DNA of 64,000 bases from the NCBI RefSeq assembly GCF_030929615.1, contig NZ_JAVFVU010000001.1:62001-126000 (forward strand). Reading direction: 5' to 3'. The notes below the pieces were generated by a model that did not search any database, had not been told where the DNA came from, and was given only the letters and a program-made list of their open reading frames with translations. The stretch's first letter is position 1; each line of letters starts with the position of its first letter. Below, in pieces: positions 52,321 through 61,533 of the stretch. Source of the DNA: Dyadobacter sp. LHD-138 (lineage in GTDB: Bacteria; Bacteroidota; Bacteroidia; Cytophagales; Spirosomataceae). A program made the position numbers and the translations under genes.

Positions 52321-55300
52321 ATGCTGAAAAAACCAGGTATAAGCGAGCGAATCAACGAGTTAAAATTTCACCGGAACGATTATGTTTTTGAAAATTTTAA
52401 CGTTTCAGCATTAAATCATGCTTTCATTTTAAATTATAGCTCCTCGTTGACGGAAACCAGCAAACGCGGTTTTTTTGATATTCAGCCAAAAGTTATTGAA
52501 GTCAATTTCGGGACTTTCACAATTCCGTCCGTGACGATGGACCTTGTGGTCTCCATCAAACAAAGTGCGCACGCATTGACCCTTTCCTGCCCGTGCAGTG
52601 CCGAAAAAAAGACGCCGTGTGAGCATCAGGTCCAGGTTTTGTATAACATCATGGACCGAAAAGACCTGCGGGTTTTCTTCGATGACAAACTCCGTTTTTC
52701 CCAGATAAAACTCGTCGCCATTGATTATGGCCTTGACAATGAAAGCAATCTGGACGATTATTTTCGGTTGGAACATGCCAACAAGGCTTTTGAGATCAAA
52801 CCCAAATTAAAGCATCTTTTTGCGGTCAACGATGCAACCAAAACCTATTTAAAGGAAAATCTGGTTCCAAGACAAAATCCGCTTTTGCCAAAGACGGCTG
52901 CTTCAAAGGACGTCTCGAGAATGATCATCGTTTTCGGACAGCATAAGTATTACGATCATTTTTACGTCGGGCTTTTTGATGCGCAAACCACCCGGGACGG
53001 GAAAATAAAAAATCCGTTGAGCGCGGTTAACCCACTGGATTCTATCTGGAAACTCGACAACGCCGAAGAGTTGAAATTTTACACCGGCGTCTCAAAATTC
53101 CAGAACCAGTACCGCTCCGGAAAGTCAGATTCCGACATCGACGGCCTGAAATCGCTGGTAAAAAATCCGCTTAAACTGGACGTGTTTTACCACGACACCA
53201 AGGTTTCCGAGAGTATTTCGGCCGCTTCCCTCGTACCCGTTATTCTCCGGACTCTCCCGGTTGACCTGACTTTGCTTGTGGATGTGAAAGACAAATTTCA
53301 TGAAGTTTCCGGCCAGCTTATTGTCGATGGAAAACCGTTTGCGCTGGAAATCCTGAAAATCAGATACAATTATTTCGTGATGATCAATGACACCATGCAC
53401 CTGATCGAGGATACGGACGTGCTGCGCGTGATTGATTTTTTCAAACAAAACAATAATAAAATCCTGGTTCACGGAAGCAAGTTTGAGGAATTTCAGCATA
53501 CGATCCTTTCAAAAGTTGAAGATAAAATCCGTGTTACGTATGCCTATCTGAAACCGGCAACGCAGGTACAACGCCAAGAAAACGGTTTTGAAAGAGAAAA
53601 TGCACCGATCATTTACCTTTCAGATCTGGATAATTACATTCTGATCACGCCGGTGATGCGCTATGGAAATATCGAAATTCCGGTGCTGTCCAAAAAGCAG
53701 ATTTATTCCACCGACAGCAAAGGAAGACCTTTCACTGTCGAGCGCGATGATGATCTGGAAGTGCAGTTCACAGCCACATTGCTCAGGCAGCACCCTGATT
53801 TTTATGACCAGCTTGGTAAGGATCATTTTTACCTGAGCAAGGAAAGATTTCTGGATGAAGGGTGGTTTCTGGATGCTTTCGAGGAATGGCGTAATCAAAA
53901 CATCACAGTGCTTGGCTTTAACCAATTAACAAATAATAAGTTAAATCAAAACAAGGCCACTGTTTCGGTTACGATCAACAGTGGAACGGACTGGTTTAAT
54001 ACCAGTATCCAGATCAAGTTTGGGAAGGAAACGGTCACGCTGAAACATCTTCATAAATCCATCCGGAATAAAAGCAAATTTGTGCAGCTGGGTGATGGAA
54101 CGGAGGGTATTTTGCCGGAAGAATGGATCGTAAAATTTGCAAAATATTTTGAATCCGGGGAAATTGTCGGCGAGCAGATCAGGATACCCAAAGTTAATTT
54201 CTCGGGTGTTCTGGAATTGTATGAGGATGAACTGTTGAGTCAGCCGGTCAAAAATGAGCTGCGGCTTTATCAATCCAAATTCTCAGATTTTGAGTCCATC
54301 CAACCAGTTGAAGTCCCAAAAGCGTTGAATGCTTCGCTTCGTACGTACCAGAAAGAGGGCTTAAACTGGCTTAATTTCCTGGACGAATTTGGCTTTGGCG
54401 GGTGTCTGGCCGATGATATGGGGCTTGGAAAAACGATCCAGATCATTGCCTTTATTCTTTCGCAGCGAGACAAAGGGCATCAGAATACCAACCTGATCAT
54501 CGTGCCGACTTCACTGATTTTCAACTGGCAGGCGGAGGTCGAAAAATTTGCACCATCCATTAAAATCCATACCGTATACGGGTCTGCCCGGGTTAAAGAT
54601 CACCATGAATTTGACCAGTATGAGATCGTCCTGACTTCTTATGGCACGCTGCTTTCGGATGTGAAATTTTTAAAGGAATACCGTTTCAACTATATTTTCC
54701 TGGACGAATCGCAAGCCATTAAAAATCCGGAATCTCAGCGTTACAAAGCGGCTCGTTTGCTTCATTCCAGAAATAAAATCGTGCTGACAGGTACGCCGAT
54801 TGAGAACAACACTTTTGATCTCTACGGGCAGCTTTCGTTTGCCTGTCCGGGGTTATTGGGCAGTAAAATTCAGTTTAAAAATCATTTTGCCATTCCCATT
54901 GACCGCTTTGAAGACAGTAAACGGGCAAAGGAATTGCAGAAAAAAGTTAATCCATTTATACTAAGAAGGACCAAACAGCAAGTTGCGACCGAACTTCCCG
55001 ATAAAACCGAAATGATCCTTTATTGTGAAATGGGAGCGGAACAGCGTAAGGTTTATGATTCTTATTCCAATGAATTCCGGAATTTTCTTCTTACCAAAAA
55101 AGAAGGCGATCTGGGACGTGACAGCATGAATATCCTGGCCGGGCTTACCAAACTTAGACAGATCTGCAACGCGCCTTCGCTGATCAATGACCAGGAATAT
55201 TACGGCGATTCCTCAGCCAAAATTGAGGTTTTGATCGAGCAAATTGAAACCAAGGCGCCTCAGCATAAAATCCTGGTTTTTTCACAGTTTGTGACCATGC

Positions 55301-55713
55301 TGGATCTGGTAAAAAAAGAACTTATTGCCAGAAATATCCCATTCGAATACCTGACCGGACAAACAAGAAACCGGGCAGAAAAAGTAGCATCGTTTCAAAG
55401 CAATGCGGGTATCCGGGTGTTTCTGATCAGTTTGAAAGCGGGTGGCGTAGGACTAAACCTGACTGAAGCTGATTATGTTTACCTGATTGATCCGTGGTGG
55501 AATCCTGCCGTTGAAAACCAGGCCATTGACAGAAGTTACAGGATCGGCCAGAAGAAAAATGTCGTTGCGGTGCGTTTGATCTGCCCGGATACGATTGAGG
55601 AAAAGATTATGAAAATGCAGGAATCAAAAAGAGATTTAGCCAATGATCTGGTTAAAACCGATACATCAATTTTGAAATCGCTTTCGAAAGGTGATTTGAT
55701 TGGGTTGCTATGA
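52321..55713 (+). CDS. SNF2-family helicase with SWIM zinc finger
   Basis: About 1130 residues from the ATG at 52321; a TTG 48 bases upstream is possible but weaker. A SWIM motif near residue 100 (CPCSAEKKTPCEH, CxC...CxH) precedes a long bacterial SNF2-specific region. The ATPase core holds Walker A DDMGLGKTIQ near residue 700, VPTSLIFNWQ, a DESQ box (DEAH-position, IFLDESQAIKN), LTGTPIENN, FSQFVTM and the helicase C motif GGVGLNLTEADYVYLIDPWWNP with QAIDRSYRIGQ. It is a chromatin-remodeler-like DNA translocase that may act on RNA polymerase or nucleoprotein complexes; the substrate is unknown. Confidence 0.93.
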   Translation: MLKKPGISERINELKFHRNDYVFENFNVSALNHAFILNYSSSLTETSKRGFFDIQPKVIEVNFGTFTIPSVTMDLVVSIKQSAHALTLSCPCSAEKKTPCEHQVQVLYNIMDRKDLRVFFDDKLRFSQIKLVAIDYGLDNESNLDDYFRLEHANKAFEIKPKLKHLFAVNDATKTYLKENLVPRQNPLLPKTAASKDVSRMIIVFGQHKYYDHFYVGLFDAQTTRDGKIKNPLSAVNPLDSIWKLDNAEELKFYTGVSKFQNQYRSGKSDSDIDGLKSLVKNPLKLDVFYHDTKVSESISAASLVPVILRTLPVDLTLLVDVKDKFHEVSGQLIVDGKPFALEILKIRYNYFVMINDTMHLIEDTDVLRVIDFFKQNNNKILVHGSKFEEFQHTILSKVEDKIRVTYAYLKPATQVQRQENGFERENAPIIYLSDLDNYILITPVMRYGNIEIPVLSKKQIYSTDSKGRPFTVERDDDLEVQFTATLLRQHPDFYDQLGKDHFYLSKERFLDEGWFLDAFEEWRNQNITVLGFNQLTNNKLNQNKATVSVTINSGTDWFNTSIQIKFGKETVTLKHLHKSIRNKSKFVQLGDGTEGILPEEWIVKFAKYFESGEIVGEQIRIPKVNFSGVLELYEDELLSQPVKNELRLYQSKFSDFESIQPVEVPKALNASLRTYQKEGLNWLNFLDEFGFGGCLADDMGLGKTIQIIAFILSQRDKGHQNTNLIIVPTSLIFNWQAEVEKFAPSIKIHTVYGSARVKDHHEFDQYEIVLTSYGTLLSDVKFLKEYRFNYIFLDESQAIKNPESQRYKAARLLHSRNKIVLTGTPIENNTFDLYGQLSFACPGLLGSKIQFKNHFAIPIDRFEDSKRAKELQKKVNPFILRRTKQQVATELPDKTEMILYCEMGAEQRKVYDSYSNEFRNFLLTKKEGDLGRDSMNILAGLTKLRQICNAPSLINDQEYYGDSSAKIEVLIEQIETKAPQHKILVFSQFVTMLDLVKKELIARNIPFEYLTGQTRNRAEKVASFQSNAGIRVFLISLKAGGVGLNLTEADYVYLIDPWWNPAVENQAIDRSYRIGQKKNVVAVRLICPDTIEEKIMKMQESKRDLANDLVKTDTSILKSLSKGDLIGLL

Positions 55714-55734
55714 TCTGGGCTATTTTTTCTATAA

Positions 55735-55803
55735 TACTATGATCCCTTCGGAATTTTTCCCAGCGTTTGCACATTGAGTCAAAATTCCGAAGGGATCATA
55801 GTA
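55735..55803. terminator. Large perfect inverted repeat between convergent genes
   Basis: A 23-base arm at 55735-55757 and its exact complement at 55781-55803 (core ATCCCTTCGGAATTTT) enclose a 23-base loop. It lies between the helicase stop and the UBP zinc finger stop, so it can terminate both transcripts. The length and perfection also suggest a dispersed palindromic element. Confidence 0.65.
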
Positions 55804-55810
55804 GCTTTTG

Positions 55811-56083
55811 TTAATCGTACTCGACAAAGGATTCATCCTCGTAACACCACAACCACTTTTCACCCCGCTCAGCCGAGCTTACAACCGGATGCCCTGTGGC
55901 ATGGTAGTGTTTGGTCATGTGCGTTGAAGGAGAATCATCACAGCAAAGCGTTACGCCGCAAGTCTGGCAGGTACGCAAATGAACCCATCTACCGCCTGCT
56001 TTGACGCACGCTTCGCACTCATGTTTTTCAGCCGTTTTAATGTCAGTGATCGCACTGATGTGACTGCAAATCTGTTCCGCCAT
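55811..56083 (-). CDS. UBP-type zinc finger protein
   Basis: A 90-residue protein of the zf-UBP family (PF02148), otherwise known from eukaryotic deubiquitinases. The Cys/His pattern is clear: Cys23, 26, 39, 42, 47 and His55, 61, 65 (CEACVKAGG, CQTCGVTLCCDD, HMTKHYHATGHP). The role in bacteria is unknown. Its start overlaps the stop of the response-regulator/reductase gene by one base, so they are translated together. This association recurs, to my knowledge, in other bacteria. Confidence 0.9.
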   Translation of the reverse strand: MAEQICSHISAITDIKTAEKHECEACVKAGGRWVHLRTCQTCGVTLCCDDSPSTHMTKHYHATGHPVVSSAERGEKWLWCYEDESFVEYD

Positions 56084-57744
56084 TATATCTCGCTTAAATA
56101 TTGATGAACCAAACTAATCGACATAGAACCTTCCCCGACGGCGGACGTCACCCGGTTCATCGCACCGGCGCGTACATCGCCTGCCGCAAAAATCCCCGGT
56201 GAACTTGTTTCCAGGAGATAAGGGTCGCGATCCGCTTTCCATACCTGTTTAAACTGGCTATAACCATTCATATCACGGCCGGTTTCAATAAAGCCCTTGC
56301 TGTTTTTGATGATTTCCAGACCAACCCAATCCGTGTAGGGTTTAGCACCTATAAAAATAAAAAGTGCATCAGCCGAAACAGCACGCTGTTCCTTCGTGTT
56401 CAAATCAATCAGTTTCAGGCCTTGCAAGTGTTTCTCGCCACAGGCTTCGACAATTTCAGTACATCCCAAAACCTGCACATTTTCGGTCGCCGTGAGCTGA
56501 TCAATCAGATAGGATGACATGGATGAGGTCAGATCATTTTTTCGTACCAAAATGTAGACCTGTTTGGCAAATTTGGAAAGATGCATCGCCGCTTGTCCGG
56601 CCGAATTTCCTCCGCCCAAAACATAAACCTCCTTATTTCCGCAGGAAGTCGCTTCTGTATTGGCAGCACCGTAATAAACCCCTTTTCCCGTAAACTCCTC
56701 AATACCGTTTATTTCCAGTTTACGGTAATCTACACCGGTCGTAATCACCACAGCTTTGGCATTAATCTCTGTCCCGTTTTCCAGAACGATCGTTTTGTAC
56801 TTATCCTTAATCTTTATTTCCTTAACCGATTGCGGAGAAAGAATTTCCGTTCCAAACCGGGTTGCCTGCGTCACCGCTCTTCGGGCCAGGTCTGCGCCGC
56901 TTAATCCGGAAGGAAATCCAAGATAATTCTCTATACGTGAGCTGGTTCCGGCCTGCCCGCCCGGCGCTCTTCTTTCGATCAGCAGCGTGCTTAACCCTTC
57001 TGAAGCGCCATACACCGACGCAGCAAGCCCTGCCGGCCCCGCACCGATAATGATCACATCATAGATCTGCTGTTTTACCGCGGCGTTCAAGCCGATTTTG
57101 GTAGCAATATCAAGTACAGACGGATTTTTCGCCAACGAACCATCTTCGAAAATAACGACGGGAAAATCAGCCGTTTCAAAATTATTTGTTCCGCAAATCT
57201 GCTTTCCCTGTTCACTGGACTCAATATCCATCCAGTTATACGGAATCAGATTTCCATATAAAAAGTCCTTGATCTGATGTGATTTGGGTGAAAACTGATA
57301 ACCCAGCACTTTAATACCTTTAAAATCCGGGCGGTAATGCGCCTGCCAGTCGTTGAGCAAATCATCAATGGCCGGATATAGTTTCTCCTCAGGTGGATCC
57401 CAGGGTTTCATCAGATAATAATCCAGCTGCACATCATTGATGGCCTTAATAGCCGCATCCGTATCCGAGTAAGCCGTTAGCAACACACGTTTAGCATCCG
57501 GAAATATCTTTTTTGCTTTTTGCAGAAAATCTACGCCCTGCATTTCCGGCATTCTTTGGTCTGATATAAAAATGGCAACTTCTTCTCCCTTATTCTGAAG
57601 ATCCAGCAAACTTTCCAGCGCTTCCTTTACCGACGAAGTACTCAGAACGCGATACTGGTCCCTGTACTTCGTTTTAAGGTCGCGGGTGATAGCCCTCAAA
57701 ACCTGCGCATCATCGTCAATTGAAAAAATAATTGGCAACCCCAT
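56083..57744 (-). CDS. Response regulator / glutaredoxin-like / thioredoxin-reductase-like fusion
   Basis: 553 residues in three parts. First is a receiver domain (about 1-125, ISDQRMPEMQG with Asp62, and a LTAYSD segment). Second is a thioredoxin-fold or glutaredoxin-like segment (about 145-220, VLGYQFSPKSHQIKDFLYGN). Third is a flavin domain (about 230-553, IIGAGPAGLAASVYGAS, LIERRAPGGQAGTSSRIENYLGFP and LGGGNSAGQAAMHL). It looks like thioredoxin reductase, but the CxxC redox pair is missing; a single Cys in TEATSCGNK remains. The flavin therefore may signal redox state and not reduce thioredoxin. The histidine kinase gene is 33 bases upstream. Confidence 0.92.
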   Translation of the reverse strand: MGLPIIFSIDDDAQVLRAITRDLKTKYRDQYRVLSTSSVKEALESLLDLQNKGEEVAIFISDQRMPEMQGVDFLQKAKKIFPDAKRVLLTAYSDTDAAIKAINDVQLDYYLMKPWDPPEEKLYPAIDDLLNDWQAHYRPDFKGIKVLGYQFSPKSHQIKDFLYGNLIPYNWMDIESSEQGKQICGTNNFETADFPVVIFEDGSLAKNPSVLDIATKIGLNAAVKQQIYDVIIIGAGPAGLAASVYGASEGLSTLLIERRAPGGQAGTSSRIENYLGFPSGLSGADLARRAVTQATRFGTEILSPQSVKEIKIKDKYKTIVLENGTEINAKAVVITTGVDYRKLEINGIEEFTGKGVYYGAANTEATSCGNKEVYVLGGGNSAGQAAMHLSKFAKQVYILVRKNDLTSSMSSYLIDQLTATENVQVLGCTEIVEACGEKHLQGLKLIDLNTKEQRAVSADALFIFIGAKPYTDWVGLEIIKNSKGFIETGRDMNGYSQFKQVWKADRDPYLLETSSPGIFAAGDVRAGAMNRVTSAVGEGSMSISLVHQYLSEI

Positions 57745-57777
57745 ATTTGATTTTTAGTTAACGAATTCAGATATAAT

Positions 57778-59196
57778 TTATCCCTCAATTGGAAAACAAA
57801 CCACAAATTCCGTCCTGCCAGGTTCGGAATGAACGGTAATGGTTCCCTTATGCTGTTTTACGATCCTTGAAACCACATCCAGTCCCAGGCCTGTCCCCTG
57901 CCCGATTTTCTTCGTAGTAAAAAAAGGGTCAAATATTTTTTTCAGGACTTCATCAGGAATTCCCACGCCATTATCAATAACCGAAACACAAACAAATTCC
58001 CGGTCACGCCGGGTTTTCAAAGTCAATTCAGGATTTTCACGACCTTCCAAAGCATCCGTAGCATTGTCGATCAGATTGGTCCAAACCTGGTTTAACTCTC
58101 CGATCATTGCTTTTACCGGCGGCAAAGTTTCATCATAATCTTCCACGACAGTAATATTTCCCTTTTTGATCTTATGGTTGAGCATGATCATCGTATTCCT
58201 GATCCCGATACGGATATCAGCAAAGATCTTATCACCACCTCCATCCATGTGGGTAAAGGTTTTCACCGAATTCACCAGCTCCGAGATCCTTTTTGAAGCC
58301 AGCCCGATTTCCGAAACCATCCGCTCCGTCGTAAAACTGTTGTTAATCCAGATTAACAGGGGAGATAATTTCCCGGCCGGTATATAATTTTTTATTTCTT
58401 CCAGATCTGCAATAGAAAGGCCAAACTCAACAAAATTCTCGGCCATATCGTATACATTTTTTATCCCTTCCTGCGCGTCAAGCCAGTCCGTGATTTCATC
58501 CTCCTTATCGGCACGCTCCATCATCGTCAAGCTGGGGCGTTCCTTGTTATCGAGCGCCTTATGGATTTTCGCATTAACGCTTTCAACATCAGCCGCATCA
58601 AGTTTGATCGATATGAGCTGTTTGAACGCATCGGGCAAACATTGTAAATGTTTTTCCAGGGAAACAGAACCTCTCACGATGGCTGCCGCAGGGTTATTAA
58701 GTTCGTGGGCAAGCCCGGCCGAGAGTTTTCCCAACGCCATCATTTTCTCACTCTGCTGCTCTCTTTCCGTAAATTCCCTGATCCGTGAAGCCATCACATG
58801 AACCAGCACCTGAGTCAGTTCATAATTAAGCTGAATCAGGTCCCTCATCTTTTCCCTGGGCAAAGAAATTACCTCCGTTTCTTCCCGACACATCGCGTTG
58901 GCAAAAATACTTTTAGCCCTTGAAAACGGTAAAAGGCCCGTAATCGCACCGCCCACCAAGTCTGCGACAAATAGTCTTTCATTATTTTGCAATCGGTAAA
59001 ACTCGACCCTGCCCCGAATAATAATGTGCGTGTGAACGATCGGATCGTTGACTTTCGCAAAAAAATCCCCCTCTGCAAAAATCCTGTGCTCACTTTCATC
59101 AATAAACCATTGCAGCTGTTCATCAGGCACTTCCTTCAAAACTTCAATGTTTTTCAAATCTTCAACAGTAACCTGCTTTGTTGCGACTTCCTTCAT
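57778..59196 (-). CDS. Sensor histidine kinase with N-terminal cyclic-nucleotide-binding-like domain
   Basis: 472 residues without membrane helices. A cNMP-binding/CRP-like sensor fold (about 15-135, [16 protein letters not shown] then RGRVEFYRL) precedes the kinase. The H-box is [15 protein letters not shown] (His164), and the ATPase boxes are [24 protein letters not shown] and GTGLGLDVV. The kinase belongs to the His-E-L-N-N class typical of nitrogen-type kinases. It is the first gene of a three-gene unit, and its natural partner is the receiver of the next gene. Confidence 0.92.
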   Translation of the reverse strand: MKEVATKQVTVEDLKNIEVLKEVPDEQLQWFIDESEHRIFAEGDFFAKVNDPIVHTHIIIRGRVEFYRLQNNERLFVADLVGGAITGLLPFSRAKSIFANAMCREETEVISLPREKMRDLIQLNYELTQVLVHVMASRIREFTEREQQSEKMMALGKLSAGLAHELNNPAAAIVRGSVSLEKHLQCLPDAFKQLISIKLDAADVESVNAKIHKALDNKERPSLTMMERADKEDEITDWLDAQEGIKNVYDMAENFVEFGLSIADLEEIKNYIPAGKLSPLLIWINNSFTTERMVSEIGLASKRISELVNSVKTFTHMDGGGDKIFADIRIGIRNTMIMLNHKIKKGNITVVEDYDETLPPVKAMIGELNQVWTNLIDNATDALEGRENPELTLKTRRDREFVCVSVIDNGVGIPDEVLKKIFDPFFTTKKIGQGTGLGLDVVSRIVKQHKGTITVHSEPGRTEFVVCFPIEG

Positions 59197-59349
59197 GGTG
59201 GTATTTTTTAGGACTTGGATATCGGATGTTCTAAATCAATAAGCCGGGGAAAAATTCCTGAACGCAATTACTTTACAAGCTAAATTAGTGAAAATTAACG
59301 GGCTATCGCTGCGGAACAAGTCCGCCAAATTAATTATTACAGCAATAAA

Positions 59350-60294
59350 TCAGGGTTTGGTCCACAAACTGTCCGTAAAATAATGCTTGCAATCCATGAA
59401 ATGTTCGATCAGTTTAAATCCGCTCATTTTTGCCAGCATTTCAATTTCTGCAAAGGTATATTTCTTGGATAATTCAGTCCATATCAACTCATTTTGCCGA
59501 AAGGAGTAGCATTGATTCGTCGCATTCAAATGAACATCCTGTTGTTTTAAGCTGACCAGATAACTCCGTACTTCTCCGTTGACAGGATTATAATGTGCGT
59601 AAAAATCAAAAAATTCTTTCTTAAAATTGCCTCCAAGCTCGCGGTTGATCCTTTGAAGCAGATTCATGTTAAAAGCCTTGGTAATACCCTGGCTGTCATC
59701 ATAGGCATTGCGGATCGTGGCAGGGTTTTTCTGCAAGTCAAAACCGATCAGCAATTTATCTCCTTTTCGCATATGGCTGTTAAATTGCCCAAGAAGCTCA
59801 TGGGCCTCAGGGTCGGTATAATTGCCAATATTGCTTCCAAGAAATAAAAACAAACCCGGTCTTTTAAACACGGCCAGCTCTTCGACCATTGAAAAATAAT
59901 TTCCTACAAGCGATTTAATTTTTAAACCCGGCAGATGGCTGATCATATTCGCTTCGAGCGCATCGATGGCCTTTTGGGAAATATCAATCGGAACATAGGT
60001 AAAATCCACCCGGTTTTCGATCAGTTTTTTTAATAACTGACGGGTTTTTATACCATCCCCAGCCCCAAATTCAATGATATTAAACGGCTCATGAAAATCG
60101 AGCCTTGAAATAATCTCTTCCCTGTGGATCGATAAAATCTCAAACTCGCAAGGCGTTGGATAATATTCAGGCATTTTCATAATATCCTGAAAAATCACAC
60201 TGCCGATATCATCGTAAAAATATTTTGAGGAAATATGTTTTAAGGGCGCCCTAAGGCCCTGGTCTACATCTTTAGCAAAAGTATCGTTGGTCAT
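59350..60294 (-). CDS. egtD: L-histidine N-alpha-methyltransferase EgtD
   Basis: Trimethylates histidine to hercynine with SAM, the first step of ergothioneine synthesis. The 314 residues carry the DUF2260/EgtD signatures: SSKYFYDDIGSVIFQDIM near the N-terminus, EYYPTPCEFEIL, FGAGDGIKTRQLL for SAM, LFLGSNIGNY, and FDLQKNPATIRNAYDDSQGITKAFN. It is last in an operon with egtB and a transporter, with an 81-base repeat-bearing gap before it. Confidence 0.95.
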   Translation of the reverse strand: MTNDTFAKDVDQGLRAPLKHISSKYFYDDIGSVIFQDIMKMPEYYPTPCEFEILSIHREEIISRLDFHEPFNIIEFGAGDGIKTRQLLKKLIENRVDFTYVPIDISQKAIDALEANMISHLPGLKIKSLVGNYFSMVEELAVFKRPGLFLFLGSNIGNYTDPEAHELLGQFNSHMRKGDKLLIGFDLQKNPATIRNAYDDSQGITKAFNMNLLQRINRELGGNFKKEFFDFYAHYNPVNGEVRSYLVSLKQQDVHLNATNQCYSFRQNELIWTELSKKYTFAEIEMLAKMSGFKLIEHFMDCKHYFTDSLWTKP

Positions 60295-60316
60295 GGGGTT
60301 TTAGTGAGTTTAAAAA

Positions 60317-60362
60317 GCGGTCGGCTTTCAGATCCCGGTATAGGTAGCCGAAAGCTGACCGC
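60317..60362. repeat. Stem-loop in the egtB-egtD spacer
   Basis: GCGGTCGGCTTTC (60317-60329) pairs with 60350-60362 through 13 positions, with one G-T pair. Directly next to it, 60357-60377 carries the third copy of the dispersed 21-base repeat, which runs into the egtB stop codon. Confidence 0.5.
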
Positions 60363-60377
60363 CGATTGCCGAAAGCT
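60357..60377 (+). repeat. Dispersed intergenic repeat, copy 3
   Basis: A 21-base copy of the GAC(A/C)GCCGATnGCCGAAAGC(C/T) repeat, close to those at 128-148 and 46282-46302. Confidence 0.5.
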
Positions 60378-61533
60378 ACTTCGCCAGTCTGATTCCGGTG
60401 TATTGCCAGCGCTCGCTGGTGTGAAAAAAATTACGATAGGTATGTCTGCTGTGACCCGGCGAAGTGGCGACCGAAGCACCTCTGAGCACCATGGTGTTGA
60501 TCATGAATTTACCATTATATTCTCCCACTGCTCCTTTTGCCTTTGTAAAATTTGGATAAGGCAGATAGGCGCTGTTGGTCCACTCCCATCGCTTGCCCCA
60601 GGCAAAATGATACGAGGCAATTTCCCATTCAAATTCGGTCGGCAGCCGCATTTCCTTCCACTGCGCATATGCAGCGGCTTCGAAAAAACTGACATGGCTC
60701 AGCATGGCCTTCGGATTGACTTTTTGCAAACCGGCCAGGGTAAAATAATGCCATTGATCCTCAATCTTATGCCAGTACATCGGCGCGCTTATCTGGTTTT
60801 CATTCACCCAGGACCAGCCTTCATCCAGCCACAAATTAAAATCCTGATAGCCCCCCGCTTCGATGAAAGTGATAAATTCTTCGTTGGTAACCAGCGCCTT
60901 GCTGATTTCAAAATCCTGCGCATACACCTTATGATGGCCGAGTTCATTGTCAAAGCAAAAATCATCGCCCTGATGCCCTATTTCGTAGACACCTTCGGTG
61001 ATCCGGACAAAACCGGTTTCTCCGTTAAGATCATCCGCCAGATTATGGTCGGGATCGTAAACCGGAAATGTGGGATTATGACCTAAAATATATTTGATAT
61101 CGGTGAGCAGCAGTTCCTGATGCTGCTGCTCATGATGCAGCCCCAGCTCGATCATCGACAGCGCCTTTTCGTCCGACAATGTCGCCAGCAAAATATTCAT
61201 ATGCTCATCCACATATTGGCGGTAAGCATACACATGACTGACCTTGGGACGCGTAATATTTCCCCTGTCGGTTCGCAGCACCCGATCACCGACATTGTTG
61301 TAATAACTGTTGAACAGGTAGTTGAAACTCTGGTCAAAAACGTGGTAATCCGCCAGATGATTTTTCAGGATAAAGGTTTCAAAAAACCAGGTGGAATGCG
61401 CCAGATGCCATTTGGGCGGACTTACAAACGGGACCGGCTGCGGTACATAATCTTCCGTTTCGAGAGGCTGACAAATCCGTTCAGTGTACTTCCTGACAAG
61501 GTTATATCTTTCTCTAATGTTGGTGGTTTTCAT
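60376..61533 (-). CDS. egtB: Ergothioneine synthase EgtB
   Basis: Non-heme iron sulfoxide synthase joining a thiol donor to hercynine. The N-terminal DinB-like domain has the iron-binding region KWHLAHSTWFFE (His43/46) and HHEQQHQE with His134 and His138. The C-terminal formylglycine-generating-like domain ends with TSPGHSRHTYRNFFHTSERWQYTGIRLAK and has WEWTNSAY. At 385 residues it is shorter than the mycobacterial type. Substrate choice (cysteine or gamma-glutamylcysteine) cannot be read from sequence; no egtA or egtC gene is adjacent. Its first 20 bases overlap the transporter gene end. Confidence 0.95.
   Translation of the reverse strand: MKTTNIRERYNLVRKYTERICQPLETEDYVPQPVPFVSPPKWHLAHSTWFFETFILKNHLADYHVFDQSFNYLFNSYYNNVGDRVLRTDRGNITRPKVSHVYAYRQYVDEHMNILLATLSDEKALSMIELGLHHEQQHQELLLTDIKYILGHNPTFPVYDPDHNLADDLNGETGFVRITEGVYEIGHQGDDFCFDNELGHHKVYAQDFEISKALVTNEEFITFIEAGGYQDFNLWLDEGWSWVNENQISAPMYWHKIEDQWHYFTLAGLQKVNPKAMLSHVSFFEAAAYAQWKEMRLPTEFEWEIASYHFAWGKRWEWTNSAYLPYPNFTKAKGAVGEYNGKFMINTMVLRGASVATSPGHSRHTYRNFFHTSERWQYTGIRLAK

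Noticed and set aside
60304..61086. A 260-residue open frame on the plus strand opposite egtB
   Set aside because: It lies fully antisense to egtB, which has all catalytic residues; the translated sequence resembles no family.
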